This document shows positions 7,846 through 16,188 of a stretch of 64,000 nucleotides of DNA, one piece after another. Within the stretch, counting starts at the first letter, position 1, and the number at the start of each line of letters is the position of its first letter. Source of the stretch: JAICQM01 sp963781555 (lineage in GTDB: Bacteria; Chloroflexota; Limnocylindria; QHBO01); contig CAWAGB010000001.1 in assembly GCA_963781555.1 (NCBI GenBank), positions 62,001 through 126,000 of the forward strand, given 5' to 3'. A program made the position numbers and the translations under genes. The notes beneath the pieces are model-generated. The model saw only the letters and a program-made list of their open reading frames with translations, was not told the DNA's origin and searched no databases.

Positions 7846-9180
7846 GTGACCACCCTGGCGCCCGCGCGCCGCCCGCGCGGCCTCGCTGCGTTGACCCGCT
7901 CGGGCAGCTCCGTGGACGGCGCCGCGTGGGCGCTCTACGACTTCGCCAACACGATCTTCAGCTTCGCCATCGTCAGCTTCGCCATGGGACCGTGGGCCGT
8001 CTCGTTCCTCGGCGAGGGCCCCGGCACCCTGGCCTTCACCGCGGCCGGCAGCGCATCGGTGGCGCTCAACGCCCTCGTCTCGCCGGTGCTCGGCGCCATG
8101 AGCGACCGCACCGGCGGTCGCAAGTCGTACCTGCTCATCTTCACCGTACTGTGCGTGGTGCCGACCGCGCTCATCGGCTTCCTCGACATCGGCCTGGGAC
8201 TGCTGGCCTTCGCGATTGCCAACTTCGCGTACCAGGCCGCGCTGATCTACTACGATGCGCTTCTGCCGGACGTGGCACTGACGGAGGCTCGCGGGCGGCT
8301 ATCCGGCATCGGAGTCGCTCTCGGCTACCTCGGCGCCATCGTCGCCGCCCTCCTCTTTCGCATGACGACCGATGCGGAGGGCACCACCACGGCAGGCAGC
8401 TTCCTGCTCATGGCGGTCCTGTTCGGGATCTTCGCCATCCCGATCTTCCTGCTGGTCCACGAACGCCGGCGCCATGGGACGCCGTTCCGCGTGGCGGACG
8501 CGCTCGCCTCCTTCGGCCAGCTGAAGGTAACCCTCGCGCACGCACGACAGCGCCCCGGGCTGCTGCGCTTCATCGTCGGCCGCTTCTTCTACTCCGACCC
8601 GATCAACACCGCCATCGCGGTGATGAGCCTGTTCGCCATCCACGCCGTCGGCTTCACCAACAGCGAGGCGCTGTACGTGCTCACCGGCCTCATCGTCGCC
8701 GCGGTCATCGCCAGCGTCGGCTGGGGCTACCTGTGCGATCGCATCGGTCCCAAGCGGACGCTGATGCTGGTCCTCCTGTCATGGGTGGTGGGGCTGCTGG
8801 TGATCGGCCTCTTCCTCGCCAAGATCCCGTTCCTGATCGCCGGCGTCATCCTCGGCAGCGGGCTTGGCGGGGTGGCGGTCACCGACCGCCTCTACCTGCT
8901 GCGACTGACGCGGCCCGACGAAGTGGGCGAGATGTTCGGCCTGTATGGCCTGGCCGGGAAGCTGTCGGCCGTCATCGGCCCCCTGCTGTACGGGCTGATC
9001 GTCGCGATACTGGATCCCGACAAGGTGGGACCGATCGCCTACCAGGTCGCGATCCTGTCACTCCTCGTCCTCATGGTGATCGGCATCCTCATCGTCCGCG
9101 GGGTCCCGGAGCCGCCTCGCGCGACGGACGACACGCCCGATGAGGCACTCCTCGGCTACCGGGAAGAGGTCCGTCCATGA
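7846..9180 (+). CDS. MFS transporter, UMF1/Atg22-like
   Basis: A 444-residue protein with 11-12 membrane segments. The N-terminal motif AAWALYDFANTIFSF is typical of the UMF1 (Atg22-like) branch of the major facilitator superfamily, which includes bacterial proteins of unknown substrate. MSDRTGGRKSYLL is the loop 2-3 signature. The GTG at 7846 is preceded by a TATGAT -10 at leaderless distance, so this gene may have its own transcript as well as read-through from the LLM gene. ATGA overlap with the glycerophosphodiesterase gene indicates co-translation; export of a lipid-derived polar product is possible but speculative. Confidence 0.8.
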   Translation: MTTLAPARRPRGLAALTRSGSSVDGAAWALYDFANTIFSFAIVSFAMGPWAVSFLGEGPGTLAFTAAGSASVALNALVSPVLGAMSDRTGGRKSYLLIFTVLCVVPTALIGFLDIGLGLLAFAIANFAYQAALIYYDALLPDVALTEARGRLSGIGVALGYLGAIVAALLFRMTTDAEGTTTAGSFLLMAVLFGIFAIPIFLLVHERRRHGTPFRVADALASFGQLKVTLAHARQRPGLLRFIVGRFFYSDPINTAIAVMSLFAIHAVGFTNSEALYVLTGLIVAAVIASVGWGYLCDRIGPKRTLMLVLLSWVVGLLVIGLFLAKIPFLIAGVILGSGLGGVAVTDRLYLLRLTRPDEVGEMFGLYGLAGKLSAVIGPLLYGLIVAILDPDKVGPIAYQVAILSLLVLMVIGILIVRGVPEPPRATDDTPDEALLGYREEVRP

Positions 9181-9932
9181 CCGTCGTCGTCGCCCACCGC
9201 GGCGCCAGCCGGCATCGCCCGGAGAACACCCTGCCCTCCTTCGCGCTCGGCGTCGAACAGGGTGCCGATGCGATCGAGCTCGATCTGCACCTCTCCGGGG
9301 ACGGGGAGCTGGTGGTCATCCACGACGACAGCCTGAATCGCACGACCGATATGACCGGAGACGTGGCCGGCATGACGCTGGCCGAGATCAAGCGCGCTGA
9401 TGCCGGAGCCACCTTCAGTGCCGACGACGGCTCGTTTCCGTACCGCGGCACTGGCCTCACCGTCCCAACTTTCGCCGAGGTGCTCGACTGGCTGCCCGAA
9501 GGCATTGGGCTCGTCGTCGAGATCAAGGCGCGCGCGGCCGTCGCTCCGGCGGTCGAGGCGTTGCGGGGCCACCCGGTCCGCGCCGCGGGCCGCGCCAGCC
9601 TCATCAGCTTCGACGAGCGCGCGATCGACGAGTCGCGGGGGCTCGACCCGGATCTGCCGACCGGTTATCTGCTCGTGCCGGGCCAGCCGTTCGAGCCGGC
9701 CCTGCGCTACGCGGTCGAGCACCTCCACCCCGCGGTCCACCCGTGGGAGGGCGACCTGGGCATGGACCCAGCCCCGATGATCGCCCAGGCGCAGGCGTAC
9801 GGGCGCGACCTCGGCTGCTACGTGGTCAACGATCCCGAGCGCATGCAGCTGCTCTCGGCATACGGCCTGTGGGGCTTCGTCACCGACGTGCCCGACGTGG
9901 CGCGCGCCGCACTTCCGCGCGTCGACGGGTGA
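9177..9932 (+). CDS. Glycerophosphodiester phosphodiesterase (UgpQ/GlpQ family)
   Basis: A 251-residue TIM-barrel enzyme. HRGASRHRPENTLPSF near the N-terminus and ELDLHLSGDGELVVIHDDSLNRTTD contain the metal- and phosphate-binding Glu, Asp and His residues of the GDPD family. The family hydrolyses glycerophosphodiesters to glycerol 3-phosphate and an alcohol. No signal peptide is seen, so it probably acts in the cytoplasm like UgpQ. The start overlaps the permease stop (ATGA), and its stop overlaps the next start (GTGA), making a three-gene coupled unit. Confidence 0.9.
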   Translation: MTVVVAHRGASRHRPENTLPSFALGVEQGADAIELDLHLSGDGELVVIHDDSLNRTTDMTGDVAGMTLAEIKRADAGATFSADDGSFPYRGTGLTVPTFAEVLDWLPEGIGLVVEIKARAAVAPAVEALRGHPVRAAGRASLISFDERAIDESRGLDPDLPTGYLLVPGQPFEPALRYAVEHLHPAVHPWEGDLGMDPAPMIAQAQAYGRDLGCYVVNDPERMQLLSAYGLWGFVTDVPDVARAALPRVDG

Positions 9933-10711
9933 GCGGGGCACTCGGCTTCGGCATTGCCGCCGCGCCGCGCGACGGGACGGAGCGACTGGGACCGGCGGTG
10001 GAGGCGTTGGGCTACGCGGAGCTGTGGGCCAACGATACGCGCCGCGGCTCCGGCCCTGACACCCTGGCTGTCGCGAGCGCCGCGACCCGCGAGCTCCGGT
10101 TCGGGATCGGGGTCATCGCGCTCTCCGAGCACGGGCCGTCGCGCGTCGCCGAGGCGCTGGCCGCGGCGGAGGCGGCGGGACTGCCGCTCGAGCGCACCAC
10201 GGTCGGGGTTGGCAGCGGCGCTTCGCGGTCGCTCGCCCTGGTACGCCGCGGGGTGGCGGCCTTGCGCGCCCTGCTCCCCGCACAACGGATAGCGGTCGCG
10301 GCGGTCGGGCCGCGGATGTGCGCGCTGGCCGGGGAGATCGCCGACACGGTGCTCCTCAACTGGTCGCTGCCGGCGCACCTCGCCGAGCAGCGGCGCTGGA
10401 TCGCCGAGGGGGCCGAGCGAGCCGGCCGCCCGGTTCCGCGGCTGACCGCCTACGTGCGGGCAGCGGTGGGGGCGGGTGCGAAGGAGCGACTGAGAACCGA
10501 GATGGCGCGCTACGCGGGGCACTCACCGGCGTATCGGGCGCTCTTCGCGGACCAGGACGGTCTGATCGGCGTGGCCGCGGACGATGCGACGAGCCTGCGC
10601 GCCGACCTGCTCCCCTACCGCGCCCTGCTGGACTGCTGCGTGGTGCGCGCCCTACCGGACGGGGATGCGGTCGACGACTGGCTGCGGGTCGCCGAGGCGG
10701 CCGCGCCGTAG
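9929..10711 (+). CDS. LLM-like oxidoreductase, short divergent member
   Basis: A 260-residue protein. LGFGIAAAPRDGTERLGPAV and GYAELWANDTRRG align by eye with the first strands of LLM proteins, and VGPRMCALAGEIADTVLLNW matches the later barrel region. It is shorter and less conserved than the copies at 1192 and 6906, lacking the GCGWHEPEF signature. It may be an F420-binding relative with a narrowed barrel. The GTG start overlaps the upstream stop by 4 nt, so it is coupled to the phosphodiesterase gene. The specific reaction cannot be read. Confidence 0.65.
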   Translation: MSGALGFGIAAAPRDGTERLGPAVEALGYAELWANDTRRGSGPDTLAVASAATRELRFGIGVIALSEHGPSRVAEALAAAEAAGLPLERTTVGVGSGASRSLALVRRGVAALRALLPAQRIAVAAVGPRMCALAGEIADTVLLNWSLPAHLAEQRRWIAEGAERAGRPVPRLTAYVRAAVGAGAKERLRTEMARYAGHSPAYRALFADQDGLIGVAADDATSLRADLLPYRALLDCCVVRALPDGDAVDDWLRVAEAAAP

Positions 10712-10721
10712 GACCGGTGCC

Positions 10722-12293
10722 TCAGCGGCGGCGCGATCCCCCGCCCAGCACGCCGAGCACGGCGCGCAGGATCGTGTTGAAGGCTCCCGAGCGCGCCACG
10801 CGAGCGCCTTCCTTTGCGACGTCGCCCCAGTCCACGCCACGCTCCGGCGGGCGCGTCGGCCGCAGCTTGCCGCGCCCTGCCGGGTCGCCGACCCCGTCGA
10901 GCGGCGTTTCCGCCGCCTTCGCCGTCTGCTCGAGCGCCGCGACCCGCGCGGCGAGCAGCTCCTTGGCGCTCTCGGGATCCTGGTCGGTGGCGTACTCGGC
11001 CACGATCTGCGAGGTCGCCACCACCGCGGCGAAGGCGGCGGGATCCAGCTGCGCCATCAGCGACTGCGGCGGCCGCATCATCACCCGGGTCGTCGGCATC
11101 GGTCGCCCCTTCGGATCGAGTGCGGTCACCAATGCCTCGCCGGTGCCGAGCTTGGTCAGCTCCTCGTCGACCTCGTAGAACTCGGTCATCGGAAACGTCT
11201 GAGCGGTGGCGCGGACGACCTCCAGGTCGTCCGGGGTGAAGGCACGCAGGGCATGCTGCACCCGGTTCCCCAGCTGGGCCAGGACCGATGCCTCCACGTC
11301 CGCCGGCGAGTGGGTGACGAAGAAGACGCCAACGCCCTTGCTGCGGATGAGGCGCGCGACGAGCTCGATCTGCTCGAGGAACGTCTTGTTCGCGTCGCGG
11401 AACAGGAGGTGCGCCTCGTCGAAGAAGAAGACGAGCTTCGGCTTCTCCAGATCGCCGACCTCGGGCAACGACTGGTAGAGCTTGGCGAGCAGCCACATCA
11501 TGAAGGTCGAGAAGAGCGCTGGCCGATCCTGCATGTCCGCCAGCTCGAGGACGCTGATGATCCCCTTCCCGTCGGCGGTCGTGCGCAGGAAGTCGTCGAC
11601 GTCGAACTCGGGCGCGCCGAAGAAGGCATCCGCCTCCTGCTGCTCCAGCTCGACGATCTTGCGGATGATGACCCCGACGGTGGCCGTCGCTACCCCACCG
11701 TACTCCGCCATCTCGTGCTTCCCCTCGTCGGAGCCGAGGTGGTTGAGCAGGGCCCGCAGATCCGACAGATCAACAAGCGGCAGCTTGTGGTCGTCGGCGT
11801 ACTTGAAGGCCAGCGACAGGACGCTCTGCTGGGTGTCGTTGAGCTGCAGCACCTTCGACAGCAGGATCGGGCCGAAGCTGAGCACCGATGCACGCAGCCG
11901 GACGCCCTTGCCGCCGCGATCCAGGGTCAGAAACTCGACCGGGAAACCGCGCGCCACGTAATCGACGAACCCGATGGCGTCGTTGCGCTGCGTGATCTTG
12001 TCGTTCGGCTGCGCGGCTGCGCCCAGGCCCGAGATGTCGCCCTTGATGTCGCTGATGAATACCGGCACGCCAGCGTCCGAAAGCTGCTCGGCAAGCACCT
12101 GCAGCGTCTTCGTCTTGCCGGTGCCGGTCGCCCCGGCGACGAGTCCGTGGCGGTTCATCATTCCCAGTGGCACGCGCACCTGCACGGCGGGCAGGGTCTC
12201 GTCATGGTGCTGAGCGGCTCCGAAGGTGACGCTCGGTCCCTCGAAGCCGTAGCCGGCGTTGATCGCCTGCTCGAACTGCTGCTCGTCTGCCAT
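10722..12293 (-). CDS. HerA-like ATPase, DUF853 family (YjgR-like)
   Basis: A 523-residue cytoplasmic ATPase. The Walker A motif GATGTGKT lies at residues 54-61, and the Walker B motif KLVFFFDEAHLLF in the second half. ISDIKGDISGL and LIRSKGVGVFFVTHSPADV are characteristic of DUF853 proteins related to HerA/FtsK translocases. The biological role of this family is poorly defined. ATG 12293 is chosen because TATACT precedes it by 7 nt. It diverges from the DUF1028 gene across only 62 bp, so both promoters face each other. Usual family length is about 500 residues, so the gene looks intact. Confidence 0.85.
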   Translation of the reverse strand: MADEQQFEQAINAGYGFEGPSVTFGAAQHHDETLPAVQVRVPLGMMNRHGLVAGATGTGKTKTLQVLAEQLSDAGVPVFISDIKGDISGLGAAAQPNDKITQRNDAIGFVDYVARGFPVEFLTLDRGGKGVRLRASVLSFGPILLSKVLQLNDTQQSVLSLAFKYADDHKLPLVDLSDLRALLNHLGSDEGKHEMAEYGGVATATVGVIIRKIVELEQQEADAFFGAPEFDVDDFLRTTADGKGIISVLELADMQDRPALFSTFMMWLLAKLYQSLPEVGDLEKPKLVFFFDEAHLLFRDANKTFLEQIELVARLIRSKGVGVFFVTHSPADVEASVLAQLGNRVQHALRAFTPDDLEVVRATAQTFPMTEFYEVDEELTKLGTGEALVTALDPKGRPMPTTRVMMRPPQSLMAQLDPAAFAAVVATSQIVAEYATDQDPESAKELLAARVAALEQTAKAAETPLDGVGDPAGRGKLRPTRPPERGVDWGDVAKEGARVARSGAFNTILRAVLGVLGGGSRRR

Positions 12294-12300
12294 GGCGGCG

Positions 12301-12306
12301 AGTATA
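12301..12306 (-). promoter_or_regulatory. -10 element TATACT, leaderless type
   Basis: Read on the minus strand, TATACT is separated from the ATG at 12293 by 7 nt (CGCCGCC). It forms one half of a divergent leaderless promoter pair with 12344-12349. Confidence 0.5.
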
Positions 12307-12343
12307 GGGTGGCGAGGCCTCCCCGCCGCCCACGGCGGAGGAT

Positions 12344-12349
12344 TACGCT
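12344..12349 (+). promoter_or_regulatory. -10 element TACGCT, leaderless type
   Basis: TACGCT lies 6 nt before the ATG at 12356 on the plus strand, facing the minus-strand -10 at 12301-12306. Confidence 0.45.
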
Positions 12350-12355
12350 GCGCGC

Positions 12356-13261
12356 ATGACGTATTCGATCGTGGCCCGCGACCCGGAGACCGGCCGCTTC
12401 GGGATCGCGGTGCAGTCGCATTACCTTTCGGTCGGGCCGGTCGTCCCTTGGCTGGAGGCCGGGGTCGGGGCAGTCGCCACCCAGGCATCGGTCAACACCA
12501 GCTTCGGACCGATTGCGCTGGAGATGCTGCGCAACGGGTGGGAGGCCGAGCGCGTCGTGGCCGCCCTCGTCGCCGGCGACGTGGGGTCGGCGCAGCGCCA
12601 GCTTGGCGTCGTGGATGCCCAGGGGCGCGCCGCCGCGCACACCGGAGCCGAATGCATCCCGGCCTGCGGGCATCACGTCGGCGAGGGCTACACGGTGCAG
12701 GGCAACCTGCTCGCCGGCGACGAGGTGTGGTCGTCGATGGCGCCGGCATTCGAGGGCGCCCGCGCCGAGGGCGTGCCGTTCTGGGAGCAGCTCATGCGCG
12801 CCCTCGAGGCGGCGGAGTCGCACGGTGGGGACGTGCGCGGCCGGCAATCGGCCGCCATCCAGATCGTGGACCGCGACGCGCGGGGTGCCGCGTGGCGCGG
12901 GCGGACGATGGACCTGCGGGTCGAGGACCATCCGGACCCGGTGCCGGAGCTGCGGCGGATCATGACGGTCGACCGCGCCTACGCGCTCCTCAACGAGGAG
13001 GGCGACGCGGCCCGCTCCGGGGAGCCGGAGGAGGCGCGCTACGCCGCGGCGCGCAGGATGGCCCCGGACGCGATGGAGCTCGTGTTCTGGATCGCCCTGC
13101 AGCACGCGGAGGCGGGCCGCATGGACGACGCACGCCGCGAGATGGAGATCGCCTTCGGCGCGCCGGACGGGGCGAACTGGCGCGCGACGCTCGAGCATAT
13201 GCGCGACGGCGGCCGCATCGACCGCGCCCTCGCCGAGGCACTGCTGGAAGCGGGCACCTGA
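12356..13261 (+). CDS. DUF1028 family protein (Ntn-hydrolase-like)
   Basis: A 301-residue protein starting MTYSIVARDPETGRFG, with the DUF1028 hallmark AVATQASVNTSFGPIALEML. DUF1028 proteins are considered Ntn-hydrolase relatives and are found as stand-alone putative peptidases or amidases. The C-terminal 100 residues carry an alpha-helical region (LNEEGDAARSGEPEEARYAA, then IALQHAEAGRMDDARREME) resembling TPR helices often attached to this family. TGATG links it to the next gene. The enzymatic role is not established. Confidence 0.85.
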   Translation: MTYSIVARDPETGRFGIAVQSHYLSVGPVVPWLEAGVGAVATQASVNTSFGPIALEMLRNGWEAERVVAALVAGDVGSAQRQLGVVDAQGRAAAHTGAECIPACGHHVGEGYTVQGNLLAGDEVWSSMAPAFEGARAEGVPFWEQLMRALEAAESHGGDVRGRQSAAIQIVDRDARGAAWRGRTMDLRVEDHPDPVPELRRIMTVDRAYALLNEEGDAARSGEPEEARYAAARRMAPDAMELVFWIALQHAEAGRMDDARREMEIAFGAPDGANWRATLEHMRDGGRIDRALAEALLEAGT

Positions 13262-13560
13262 TGCCGCGCTACGTCCTGGCTCACCACCCCGGGGCGCACT
13301 GGGCGGCCGGCGTCCCGTACGTCGAGCAGCCCGGCGTGATGGATCACTTCGCGTTCATGCACGGCCTCGCAGCACGAGGGGTGCTGCTCGCGGGCGGCCC
13401 GTACGAAACGGACGGCGATCCGGTGGGCATGGCCATCATCGAGGCCGGCGACCTGGATGCCGCCGAGGCCCTGGCAGCCGAGGACGAATCGGTCCGCGGC
13501 GGGTTGCTCACCGTGGCCGTGCGCGAATGGGGGCCACGAATGGGACGCTGGCTCCGCTGA
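13261..13560 (+). CDS. YciI-like protein
   Basis: A 99-residue protein with a YCII-related ferredoxin-like fold: MPRYVLAHHPGAHW at the N-terminus, HFAFMHGLAARGVLLAGGPY in the middle and EDESVRGGLLTVAVREW at the end. The conserved His and the GGP turn fit the family. YciI proteins are small, probably enzymatic or ligand-binding, with no general function known. The ATG shares one base with the upstream DUF1028 stop (TGATG), so the two are an operon. It converges on trxB with a 10-bp gap. Confidence 0.8.
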   Translation: MPRYVLAHHPGAHWAAGVPYVEQPGVMDHFAFMHGLAARGVLLAGGPYETDGDPVGMAIIEAGDLDAAEALAAEDESVRGGLLTVAVREWGPRMGRWLR

Positions 13561-13570
13561 GCCCGCGTCC

Positions 13571-14575
13571 TTACCAGTTGGTGGCGGTCGAAGCCTGGAT
13601 CTCGCCGACCGAGGCCAACCAGCGCTCCGCGTCGATGGCCGCCTTGCACCCGTCGCCGGCGGCGGTGACCGCCTGCCGGTACCGATGGTCGTGCACGTCA
13701 CCGGCGATGAAGACGCCCTCGATTCCCGAACCCGTCTCATCGACGACTTCGAGGTAGCCGCCGGGCCCGACCTGCAGCGATTCGGTGAAGAGGTCGGTGT
13801 TGGGCTTGTAGCCGATGGCGACGAACATGCCCTGCACCGGCAGCTCCGCGACCTCGCCGGTCGAGGTGTCACGCACGGTGAGGCCGGTGACGGTCATCTC
13901 GCCCTTCACCTCGGCCACCTCGCGGTTGAACTGGATCTCGATCTTCGGGTCGCGCTCCGCGCGCTCCTGCATGATCTTGCTGCCGCGGAACTCGTCGCGG
14001 CGGACCAGCATGGTCACCTTGTTGGCGAAGCGGGTCAGGAACGTCGCCTCCTCGAGCGCCGTGTCGCCGCCGCCGACCACGGCCACGTCACGGCCGCGGA
14101 AGAAGAAGCCGTCGCAGGTCGCGCACGCGCTTACCCCGCGGCCGCGGAACTCCTCCTCGGACGGCAGGCCCAGCCAAAGGGCCGACGCACCGGTGGCGAT
14201 GATCACGGCGTCGGCGCGGTACTCCTCGTCGCCGACCCACATCCGGAACGGCCGCTCCGAGAAGTCGACCCGCGTGACGTCCTTCTCGATCATCGTCGCC
14301 CCGAAGCGCTCCGCCTGCTCGCGGAACTGCTGCATCAGCTCGGGTCCCTGGATCCCGTGCGGGAAACCGGGATAGTTCTCGACGTCGGAGGTGATCATCA
14401 GCTGGCCCATCGGGACGTTGCCGGCCAGGACGATCGGCTCGAGGTTGGCGCGCCCGGCGTAGATGGCGGCGGTCAGCCCGGCGGGGCCAGAGCCAATGAT
14501 GGCGACCTTGCGATAGCGGTCATCGGTTGGTGCGGTGGAAGTGGAATCGGTGGTGGGGGGCACGGTCGCGGTCAT
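13571..14575 (-). CDS. trxB: Thioredoxin reductase (NADPH)
   Basis: A 334-residue FAD enzyme that reduces thioredoxin with NADPH. The FAD site GSGPAGL follows a 20-residue polar N-terminal tail; the redox-active disulfide CATC is at C151 and C154; the NADPH-binding GGGDTALEEA follows; GVFIAGDV near the C-terminus closes the FAD site. Length is normal. ATG 14575 has TATGCT 9 nt upstream. It lies directly downstream of ccdA and a TlpA-like gene on the same strand, which suggests a supply line of electrons from NADPH through thioredoxin to the membrane protein CcdA and out to the lipoprotein. Confidence 0.95.
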   Translation of the reverse strand: MTATVPPTTDSTSTAPTDDRYRKVAIIGSGPAGLTAAIYAGRANLEPIVLAGNVPMGQLMITSDVENYPGFPHGIQGPELMQQFREQAERFGATMIEKDVTRVDFSERPFRMWVGDEEYRADAVIIATGASALWLGLPSEEEFRGRGVSACATCDGFFFRGRDVAVVGGGDTALEEATFLTRFANKVTMLVRRDEFRGSKIMQERAERDPKIEIQFNREVAEVKGEMTVTGLTVRDTSTGEVAELPVQGMFVAIGYKPNTDLFTESLQVGPGGYLEVVDETGSGIEGVFIAGDVHDHRYRQAVTAAGDGCKAAIDAERWLASVGEIQASTATNW

Positions 14576-14613
14576 GACCGCACCAGCATAGCGAATGCGC
14601 AGTGGGGACCGTT

Positions 14614-15309
14614 TCAGCGCAGCAGCGCGGGGAGGTTCACCGAGAGGTCCCATAGCCCGACGGCCACCAGCGCGACGCCTACCAGCACCTGAAGCGGTCG
14701 CTCCCAGCGGATCAAGGCGCGCGCGAGCTGGGCGCCGCGGGCCTGGCCCAGCAGGCCCAGCACGAAGAGGGGCAGTCCGAAGCCGATCCCGAAGGCCAGG
14801 AAGAAGAGCAACTGCCCAACCACATCGCCGATTGTCAGGCTGAAGGCAAAAATGCCCACCAGGAACGGTCCGCTGCAGGGAAGCGCGATGGGCGCGAAGA
14901 GCAGTCCGTAGGCGAGCGCGCCGATCGCCGGTCCCCCTCGGCCCAGCGCGCCGGGGGCCAGCTGCGGCAGGCGCACGAACGGGTTGCGGCCCAGCAGCAG
15001 CAGCGTCCCGAGCGCCACGAGCAGCACGTCGGCGACCGGGAGCACGACGCCGATGAACGGGGTGAGCGATGCCGAGAAGGCAGCGAAGAGCGCCCCGATG
15101 GCGACCATTCCAATGACGACCCCGGCCCACACCAGGGCGGCGGCAGCGAGTGGGGGCAGGCCGCCGGCCGGCGGGACCGTCGTGCGCGTGGCGATCGCCG
15201 GCGCGCCGCTCCCCGTCACATACGCGAGAAACGCCGGATAGAGGGGCAGAATGCACGGCGTGATGGTGGCGCCCATCCCGAGCGCCACCGCACCCAGCAG
15301 CTCGCCCAT
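14614..15309 (-). CDS. ccdA: CcdA-like thiol electron carrier
   Basis: A 231-residue protein with six or seven membrane segments. It has the conserved paired cysteines of the CcdA/DsbD family: one in GATITPCILPLYPAFLAY and one in FAPIALPCSGPFLVGIFAF, each in a Pro-Cys context inside a helix. CcdA passes reducing power from cytoplasmic thioredoxin to extracytoplasmic thiol proteins. It sits between the TlpA-like lipoprotein gene (2 bp upstream) and trxB (38 bp downstream), which supports this role. Start ATG 15309. Confidence 0.85.
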   Translation of the reverse strand: MGELLGAVALGMGATITPCILPLYPAFLAYVTGSGAPAIATRTTVPPAGGLPPLAAAALVWAGVVIGMVAIGALFAAFSASLTPFIGVVLPVADVLLVALGTLLLLGRNPFVRLPQLAPGALGRGGPAIGALAYGLLFAPIALPCSGPFLVGIFAFSLTIGDVVGQLLFFLAFGIGFGLPLFVLGLLGQARGAQLARALIRWERPLQVLVGVALVAVGLWDLSVNLPALLR

Positions 15310-15311
15310 CG

Positions 15312-15920
15312 TCAGCGGCGGACGAGGGCCACGAGCTCCGTCGCTGACAGCTCGTCGTTGAGCGGCAGCAGCTCGACCGAGCCATCCGGCAGGAAGAGGA
15401 GCTTCGGCATCCCAGGCGGGTTGAGGACGGCCGTCCCAAAGCGGTCGCGGAGTGCGGAGGCGATCGCCGCATCCGCCTTGGTGAAGGCCCAATCGAATCC
15501 TTCGGCGGCCGCATACGCAGCCAGGTCTTCCGGGGCCTCGTAGGGCTCGACGTCTATCGAGACGGAGTGGAAGTCGGCGCTACCATGCGCCTCGGTGACC
15601 TGGTGCATCTGGGAGCGGCAATTCGTGCACCAGATGGCCATCATCTCGACCAGGAGTGGCTTGTCCGCCGCCAGTTGCCCGAGCGTCAGCGTCTGCCCGT
15701 TGCGGACGTCGGTCAGCACCAGGCCGTGGAGCGGGTCGCTGGTCAGTCCATCCGGCGTCGAGCTCGCGGGCGGGGTGGCCGGTGCCGAGGACGCGGACGC
15801 TGTCGATGCGTGGCTTGCCGGTGCGTCGCCAGAAGGTCCCACGGTCTCCGAAGGCGGCGGCGATGCCATGGCGCACCCGGACGCGAGCAGCAGTACGACG
15901 AATCCCCGTTCGAGCCTCAT
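15312..15920 (-). CDS. TlpA-like thioredoxin-fold lipoprotein
   Basis: A 202-residue exported protein. The lipobox LASGC places the lipid cysteine at C16; a low-complexity Ser/Ala/Pro linker (residues about 20-58) is followed by a thioredoxin fold with the active site WCTNC (C98, C101) and a cis-Pro stretch PPGMPKLLF. It probably keeps extracytoplasmic thiols reduced or delivers metal ligands, using electrons from the adjacent CcdA. ATG 15920 has a TACGGT -10 exactly 7 nt upstream, making it the head of the operon with ccdA and trxB. Confidence 0.85.
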   Translation of the reverse strand: MRLERGFVVLLLASGCAMASPPPSETVGPSGDAPASHASTASASSAPATPPASSTPDGLTSDPLHGLVLTDVRNGQTLTLGQLAADKPLLVEMMAIWCTNCRSQMHQVTEAHGSADFHSVSIDVEPYEAPEDLAAYAAAEGFDWAFTKADAAIASALRDRFGTAVLNPPGMPKLLFLPDGSVELLPLNDELSATELVALVRR

Positions 15921-15927
15921 GCGGCCC

Positions 15928-15933
15928 ACCGTA
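15928..15933 (-). promoter_or_regulatory. -10 element TACGGT, leaderless type
   Basis: On the minus strand TACGGT is followed by GGGCCGC (7 nt) and the ATG at 15920. It would drive the tlpA-like, ccdA and trxB operon. Confidence 0.45.
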
Positions 15934-15968
15934 CCGCATACGCGTGACGATCGCGTGACCGCGATCGG

Positions 15969-16181
15969 CTATGGCCGGGGCATGCGGTCCGCGGATCCAG
16001 GCTCGTCGAGATCCTTCTCGGGCGGATCGCCGCCACGCTCGGACGCGATCGGAGCGTCCGGATCGGTCTCCGCCTGATGCGGACGCTCGATGTCGTCGAT
16101 CGGGTGGGTGTCGGGGGTCAGCTCATCGGGCTCACCCTCGTGGGGGTCCTTGGGAACCTTGAAGGCGTCCATCATGCCCAT
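15969..16181 (-). CDS. Small acidic, proline-rich hypothetical protein
   Basis: A 70-residue protein starting MGMMDAFKVPKDPHEGEPDE. It is rich in Asp, Glu and Pro and probably unstructured, without signal or membrane segment. I do not recognise a family. ATG 16181 is supported by AAAGGTGAT about 7 nt upstream, one of the better ribosome sites in this window, and is preceded by ACCG, forming the overrepresented ACCGATG. It follows the receiver-domain gene by 7 bp and is probably in the same operon. A second acidic, Pro-rich small frame occurs at 40558. Confidence 0.5.
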   Translation of the reverse strand: MGMMDAFKVPKDPHEGEPDELTPDTHPIDDIERPHQAETDPDAPIASERGGDPPEKDLDEPGSADRMPRP

Positions 16182-16188
16182 CGGTACA

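Noticed and set aside
10584..12359. 591-codon open frame antisense to the HerA-like ATPase
   Set aside because: No domain pattern, low hydrophobic structure, and the opposite strand has Walker A and B in order.
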